Assembly: GCF_002646595.1 (NCBI RefSeq)
Contig: NZ_PDUD01000002.1
Coordinates: 62,001-126,000, forward strand
Direction of reading: 5' to 3'
DNA from: Flavilitoribacter nigricans DSM 23189 = NBRC 102662
Lineage (GTDB): Bacteria > Bacteroidota > Bacteroidia > Chitinophagales > Saprospiraceae
DNA: 64,000 bases
Of the stretch, positions 59,616 to 64,000 are shown in pieces. Position numbers and translations under genes: made by a program. Under the pieces are notes generated by a model. That model ran no database searches. It saw only the letters and a list, made by a program, of their open reading frames with translations, and was not told where the DNA came from. The number at the start of each line of letters is the position of its first letter. Position 1 is the stretch's first letter.

Positions 59616-61058
59616 TTATTCACCGATCTCCGCGCGGATCGCGGCCTCCACCGCTTCGATCTTTTCCGCCCGACTGGTGCGTGACTCCACGCCGTATTCG
59701 TAAAATGCCTGGCGGATCGCTTCCGAATCCTCGTCCATGCCGTGATCCACGGTTTCTTCCTGCCAGTCGGCCAGTTGTTGCCGCATTTCGACCAGTACTT
59801 CCGCATATTCCGGATCGGTAGCCAGATCGTGGATCTCCATCGGGTCGGCTTCCAGGTCGAACAGCAGTTCTTCCGGCATCGGATCGATCATGGCTTGTTG
59901 GGCCGGTGTAAGTTTGCCCTGCTCTCCGTAAATATTGAGCAGGTGGTAGATCGGATGCATCTGTTTGCGGTAAGCCGTTGCGGCGGAATTGATGGAAAAG
60001 TCCCGGTTGAAATTGCGAATGTATTTGTACTGCCGGTTCCGCACGGAGCGGGTCTTGAAGAAGGTCTCCCCGATGCGATCGGAGGCGCAGTAGATGTACT
60101 CCCGTTCCGCTTCCGTTTGCGGGCCGAGTACGACCCGCCCCTGCATCCATTCCGGCTTGTCCGCACCGGTCATCGCCAGGGTGGTAGCCGTAATATCGAT
60201 CCCACTGATCATACGCTCGTCCGTCGTTCCGGCCGGTAGATATTCAGGGGCATTACCTCCCGCCGGTCCGGCAATAATGAGCGGGATGCGGTAGCCGGAG
60301 TCATAGTGGAACAGTTTGCCCCGACTCATAGGCCGCCCGTGATCTGAAAAGAACACAACGATCGTGTTTTCGCTCAGTCCGCGCTCCTCTAAAGTAGCCA
60401 ACACCTCTCCCACTTGCTCGTCCATCACCTGCACTGTTTCCAGGTATTGCGCCCAGTCGCGCCGGGCCACCGGATGATCCGGATAATATGGCGGGATCGT
60501 TACCTGATCGGGATCGACCGGATGGACGGTATCCCGCTCAAAGGGGCGGTGGGTAAGCCGCAGATTGATCACCGCAAAAAACGGCTGATCCACCGTAAGG
60601 GAATCCCAGTGCTGATAATCGTATCCGGCGACATCCGAGCGGAAGGACCAGTCGGATTTCCCCGTACCGGGACCATCCTTGATATTGGCCGTTTTATAGC
60701 CCTGCCGGCGCAGCAGTTCATTGAGCGGCACCACCGGCTCCGGCAGATCGTTGCGGAGTTTGTCCGGATACCGCATGTGGTGGGCATTGATGGACGTCTG
60801 GTACATTCCCGTGGCCAGCGCCGTACGACTGGGCGTACAAACGGGGGCCGTCGTGAAAGCATGGGTAAAGCGCAGCCCCCGGGCCGCCAAAGCATCTACG
60901 TTGGGCGTCCGCACCAATGGGTAGTTGTAACACCCCAGATCGGGAGAAAGGTCTTCGGCCAGTATCCATAGGATATTCGGCGGGCGCTGAACGTCTTCTT
61001 CCGGGCTACAACTCTGCCATAAAGTGAAGGCCAACAGGATCAGTATTAAGGATCTCAT
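59616..61058 (-). CDS. Sulfatase (S1 family, S1_8-like)
   Basis: A 480-residue lipoprotein sulfatase. Start at 61058 gives MRSLILILLAFTLWQS|C17; the GTG 42 bases upstream does not. Metal ligands are in NILWILAEDLSPDLG; the formylglycine motif is C74-T-P-S-R in APVCTPSRTALATG. VVFFSDHGRPMSRGK marks the second metal region. Family members of this type remove sulfate from glycosaminoglycan-like and marine polysaccharides. It lies 42 bases after the GH9-like gene and 42 bases before the arylsulfatase gene, so the three are co-transcribed. Position-specificity cannot be read out. Maturation by an external formylglycine-generating enzyme or anSME is required. Confidence 0.9.
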   Translation of the reverse strand: MRSLILILLAFTLWQSCSPEEDVQRPPNILWILAEDLSPDLGCYNYPLVRTPNVDALAARGLRFTHAFTTAPVCTPSRTALATGMYQTSINAHHMRYPDKLRNDLPEPVVPLNELLRRQGYKTANIKDGPGTGKSDWSFRSDVAGYDYQHWDSLTVDQPFFAVINLRLTHRPFERDTVHPVDPDQVTIPPYYPDHPVARRDWAQYLETVQVMDEQVGEVLATLEERGLSENTIVVFFSDHGRPMSRGKLFHYDSGYRIPLIIAGPAGGNAPEYLPAGTTDERMISGIDITATTLAMTGADKPEWMQGRVVLGPQTEAEREYIYCASDRIGETFFKTRSVRNRQYKYIRNFNRDFSINSAATAYRKQMHPIYHLLNIYGEQGKLTPAQQAMIDPMPEELLFDLEADPMEIHDLATDPEYAEVLVEMRQQLADWQEETVDHGMDEDSEAIRQAFYEYGVESRTSRAEKIEAVEAAIRAEIGE

Positions 61059-61100
61059 TTTCGAACTTTTGAATTTTAAAAGGTAGCGAAGTACATTCAC

Positions 61101-63017
61101 TTACTTCACCTTCAGGACAAGCGGTTTACCAAATCCCAGATAGCCGTAACTAAAGGTCAGCTCGGTACCTGCGTCGGCCGTCACCCGGTATTCCGCCCGG
61201 AATAGCCCGGTATTGGCGCCCGTTTCCCGGACCCTAATCTTTTGGGTTTCCTGATCTTTCTGATCGAGGAGCACCCAGCCTTCTTCTGCGTTGTCCCAAT
61301 CCTGGTTCAGGGCAGCTTTCAGTTCGATGGTTACCGTCTGGCCGCTGTTGACCTGCGCGATCGGTTTGCCGGCAGCATCCAGTAGCCGCAACTCCTGAGA
61401 ACCGAGCGGAGCAAAGACCACCGAACTCAACCAGGCGCGATTGGTCACCGCCCAGCCTTCCGTGGCGTAATAGCTGATCACGCCTTCCTTATCCGGTTCG
61501 GGATTGTAGGGAAACATATTGTCGAGCGGTGTGCCGTCGAGGGCCCCGCGTACCCGACCGAGCTTGCCCGCACCATTGGGGTGGGCGTCGGGCCAACCGG
61601 TCTCGATCCCGGTCCAGTAGCCGTCCAGGTCGAGGCGTTCCTGACTTTTATTGCTGTAATGGGCCTGGGCCGGATTGAGGCCGAAAACCTGGTTCACCTG
61701 CGACCAGCCAAGGGCCCGGAGTTCGGGATCGTCGAGCAGATCGGCAACGACGAACATGGAGCCGCCCAGACCGGTATTACCCAGTTCCTTGGTCTTGGGG
61801 TGGGCCCATTCCGTATCGTTGTGCTTGCGGTAGTGCCAGAAATTATCGGTCCGTTGCTTCATGTGTTCCGCCCAGGCGGCCAGTTTATCCCGGGTGCCGT
61901 GGGGGGCGCTTTCGGGAGCCACCATCAGAAAAAAAGCCAGAGCCTGCGGGGTAATGTGCTCGCCGTTGCGGATCCACCACATGTGCCGGGGATTGTTGAA
62001 ATCCCAATTCTGAATCACATCCGCGGCGGCCTCCCGGGCGTAAGCCAGGAATTTTTCGGGTTGCCCGTCGGCTTCTTCCCTTTCCGCGAGGTACATGAAT
62101 AAATTGCGGAAAATGGCCTGCCCGAATACATTGCCCATCTCATTGAATTCCTGCCAGCCAACGTCGATCCATTTTTGACTTTTCACCCAGTAACGCACCA
62201 CCTGATCCCGCTCGTAGTCCTCCCATTTTTGCAAACAGGCCTGGCGGTAGCGCTGATATTTAGCCTCATCCAGATAGGGTTTCAGAAAGGAGTGGTAGGC
62301 GGCACAAACCGCCGCCAGTTGATCCAGGGTATTCTGGTAGTCGTAGGATTGCAGTTGCTCGCCGGGGTGGCCAATGTCATAGGGGCGGTGCGCGGTCGGT
62401 CCGTTGTAATCCCGGTGCTGAAAAGCAAATTCCGCGTGCCAGAGGATCAGTTTGATCAGGTCCGGTGCGGAGTCATCCGCAAAATCTGCGTGCCAGCGAT
62501 CAAAAAGGGCGGGATTGGAGGCGTAGAGTAATATCTCGTAGACCGCTTCCAGCGTATACGCTCCTCCATCGCGCGAAGGTCCGCCGCCCGCCACCTGGTT
62601 TTCATTGCTGTACACCGGATCTTCGCTACCCCGCACATCGATAAAGAACTGGTAGGCCAGTTGGCTGGACAATTTTTCCAGCAAATGATCCGCGATCCAG
62701 AACGGATGGGAATCGCCGTGCCCCGGTACCCGGACGATGAACTCTTCCGTCGCATTTTCCGGGTTAAAAGCCGTAAAGTCACCTACATAGCCGGTAATTT
62801 TTCCTTTAAACAGCGGTTTGCCGCCGGTTTTTGCCGCCGGTAGGATCTCGAAAGCCGTACCGTCGGCAGCCCCGTAACAGACGAAGCGTTTGGCCTCACC
62901 CAGATTATAGCCGGCCTGATTGACGATCGGTTTACTTTTGACCGATTGAGCGCTCAGCAGTTGGGAAAAACAACAGATAGAGATGGCGAAAAAGATGGCA
63001 GTACTTAGTATTTTCAT
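61101..63017 (-). CDS. GH9-like glycoside hydrolase with Ig-like N-terminal domain
   Basis: A 638-residue secreted protein: signal peptide 1-23 (LLSA|Q), a CelD_N-type Ig domain (about 28-110, KPIVNQAGYNLGEAKRFVCYG), then an (alpha/alpha)6-barrel. GH9-like landmarks include GGGPSRDGGAY, SYDYQNTLDQLAAV, WWIRNGEH and NTGLGGSMFVVADLL, NQVFGLNPAQAHYS. Classical GH9 catalytic D-A-G-D and C-terminal Glu blocks could not be verified by eye, so activity on cellulose-like glucans should not be presumed. It overlaps by 4 bases the upstream SGNH-GH16 gene (ATGA) and precedes two sulfatases, which suggests that the substrate carries sulfate. Confidence 0.75.
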   Translation of the reverse strand: MKILSTAIFFAISICCFSQLLSAQSVKSKPIVNQAGYNLGEAKRFVCYGAADGTAFEILPAAKTGGKPLFKGKITGYVGDFTAFNPENATEEFIVRVPGHGDSHPFWIADHLLEKLSSQLAYQFFIDVRGSEDPVYSNENQVAGGGPSRDGGAYTLEAVYEILLYASNPALFDRWHADFADDSAPDLIKLILWHAEFAFQHRDYNGPTAHRPYDIGHPGEQLQSYDYQNTLDQLAAVCAAYHSFLKPYLDEAKYQRYRQACLQKWEDYERDQVVRYWVKSQKWIDVGWQEFNEMGNVFGQAIFRNLFMYLAEREEADGQPEKFLAYAREAAADVIQNWDFNNPRHMWWIRNGEHITPQALAFFLMVAPESAPHGTRDKLAAWAEHMKQRTDNFWHYRKHNDTEWAHPKTKELGNTGLGGSMFVVADLLDDPELRALGWSQVNQVFGLNPAQAHYSNKSQERLDLDGYWTGIETGWPDAHPNGAGKLGRVRGALDGTPLDNMFPYNPEPDKEGVISYYATEGWAVTNRAWLSSVVFAPLGSQELRLLDAAGKPIAQVNSGQTVTIELKAALNQDWDNAEEGWVLLDQKDQETQKIRVRETGANTGLFRAEYRVTADAGTELTFSYGYLGFGKPLVLKVK

Positions 63018-64000
63018 GGATTGTTCTTTTTGTAAAAACGGAAATAATCGTACCGGGCCCGGCTGGGTTCCTGATCCTCCCGGTTCCAGTTCGCAGCAAT
63101 AGCGGTCAGCCAGACGTTGATCTCATCGTGGGTGAAGCGATCGGCCGGATAGTCGGCTATCTGTGTGAGCGCACCGTCCACGTAAAAGCGGATCTCCCGT
63201 TCGGTCCACTCGAAACCGTAGACATGCCAGGCGTAAGGATCAAAGTTTTTGGGTACGGTCAGGTCGGCGGGCGGCTGGGGTAAGCGGCCCCATTCCTTGC
63301 CGTTCTCGTCCCAGACGATCACGTGCTGGGTGAAGCGATCCAGGCCGGATTGATCTTCATCGTGGCGATGTTCACTGGAGTTTTCAAAACCGTCGATCTC
63401 CGTGCGCCGGATGCCCGGATAAGTCGTATTCACCGCGCCCGCTTCATCGAAGGTAGCCGCCATTGCCCAGAAGGCATGGTGCCAGCCCTCATCGGTTTTC
63501 CCGTCGCCATCTTCATCCCGGCCGTCACCGAGGCTGGCGCGCACCTCGTAGTAACCGTAGCGGAAACGCCTTTTGGAAACGATACCGGCACCCGAGGCCC
63601 GTTTGCCGGCAATGGGTTGTTCGTGTACGCGCAGGTCCAGCACCAGGGCGCCGCCTTGCACCGAAACATTTTCGGCCAATTGGACACTCCGGTGTTTATT
63701 GTCCTTCCGGTAGCCCCAGCGACTGAGGTCCAGCATCGTACCGTTGAATTCATCGGACCATTCCAGTGCGTAGCCTGGCAAAGGAGAATCTTGTAACCAG
63801 TTCATGATCTCCGTGGCCACCAGTTCGTGACCGAGGCCGTTGATGTGGTTACCCTGAGCCATATAGGCCCGCAGGTCCTCCTTCCCGGCGATCTCCCGGA
63901 ATATTTGGTAACTGTCGACCAGTCCAAGACCGTAGTGCACCGCCAGTTCACGGATCTGCCGGGCGTGTTGCGCCAGCGGGGTATGCTCGGCCAGGATGTC
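63014..64000 (-). CDS. SGNH hydrolase-GH16 fusion, N-terminus outside the window
   Basis: The frame is open to the window edge; at least 328 residues are visible. The first ~70 residues are the end of an SGNH/GDSL esterase fold (LGLVDSYQIFREI and the catalytic block NHINGLGHEL, with the last Asp-x-x-His: D/H pattern). From about residue 75 follows a GH16 domain (YALEWSDEFNGTMLDLSRWG); the catalytic motif E-I-D-G-F-E lies in RRTEIDGFENSSE, then HVYGFEWTEREIRFYVDG. GH16 enzymes cleave beta-1,3/1,4-glucans or galactans including agar and carrageenan; an SGNH domain might remove acetyl groups. First visible gene of the operon. The internal GTG at 63940 is not its start. Confidence 0.85.
   Translation of the reverse strand, partial: DILAEHTPLAQHARQIRELAVHYGLGLVDSYQIFREIAGKEDLRAYMAQGNHINGLGHELVATEIMNWLQDSPLPGYALEWSDEFNGTMLDLSRWGYRKDNKHRSVQLAENVSVQGGALVLDLRVHEQPIAGKRASGAGIVSKRRFRYGYYEVRASLGDGRDEDGDGKTDEGWHHAFWAMAATFDEAGAVNTTYPGIRRTEIDGFENSSEHRHDEDQSGLDRFTQHVIVWDENGKEWGRLPQPPADLTVPKNFDPYAWHVYGFEWTEREIRFYVDGALTQIADYPADRFTHDEINVWLTAIAANWNREDQEPSRARYDYFRFYKKNNP

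Noticed and set aside
63938-63940. GTG at 63938-63940 as the start of the GH16 protein
   Set aside because: The frame continues without stop to the window edge, and the residues upstream continue an SGNH-type helix, so the real start lies outside.

Overview
The window looks like a chromosomal stretch of a free-living, probably marine member of the Bacteroidota, most likely a Saprospiraceae/Lewinella-type organism. This rests on two secreted proteins with type IX secretion (T9SS) C-terminal sorting domains, a TonB-dependent receptor with a carboxypeptidase-like N-terminal domain, promoters of the Bacteroidota type (TAnnTTTG at -7, with a -33 TTG in the best case), weak Shine-Dalgarno signals, and many sulfatases and polysaccharide-degrading enzymes. 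The genus assignment is an inference.

Layout. 0-7.7 kb: a secreted Asp-box (BNR) propeller protein, a T9SS-secreted FG-GAP/VCBS propeller with 14 calcium loops, and a marR-GNAT pair with a palindromic operator. 7.7-12.5 kb (minus strand): a periplasmic thioredoxin, a TonB receptor without a SusD partner and an unknown secreted protein. 13.2-17.9 kb: AraD1-type FAH protein, Nudix hydrolase, an unknown two-helix membrane protein and a T9SS-secreted CotH protein. 18.1-24.6 kb is the accessory zone: tRNA-Pro(GGG) with promoter, terminator and a decayed copy of its 3' end, an AT-rich DUF4236/SH3 gene, an unknown lipoprotein, a DUF763 protein with a C-terminal clamp-binding-like peptide, and an ISAs1 insertion sequence sitting inside a smaller MITE-like element.

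24.7-34.3 kb holds transport and redox genes: APC permease, an aldo/keto reductase-RidA fusion, a GMC oxidoreductase with its Tat-exported small subunit, an AAHS-type MFS transporter, a zinc alcohol dehydrogenase and a YheT hydrolase. 34.3-35.4 kb is a tandem pair of unknown lipoproteins. 35.5-48.3 kb is a carbohydrate locus: an AraC regulator divergent from isomerase - sodium/solute symporter - GH106 - heparinase II/III-like lyase, then a sulfatase fused to a GH78 alpha-L-rhamnosidase. Together these fit degradation of a sulfated, rhamnose- and uronate-containing polysaccharide such as ulvan, but with no SusC/SusD pair. A three-copy ~155-bp tandem repeat lies upstream of the fusion gene.

48.9-57.4 kb: a TonB-C-terminal protein divergent from a membrane-anchored winged-helix regulator, a KdgF-like cupin, Fe/Mn superoxide dismutase, a three-gene molybdenum hydroxylase operon (cytochrome c, 2Fe-2S, Mo subunit) with a TetR regulator and putative operators, and a PAS histidine kinase. 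58-64 kb is a tightly packed minus-strand operon of SGNH-GH16 fusion (cut by the window edge), a GH9-like protein and two sulfatases, again suggesting a sulfated algal glycan. Most of the long antisense reading frames are shadows of GC-rich genes and are not listed.
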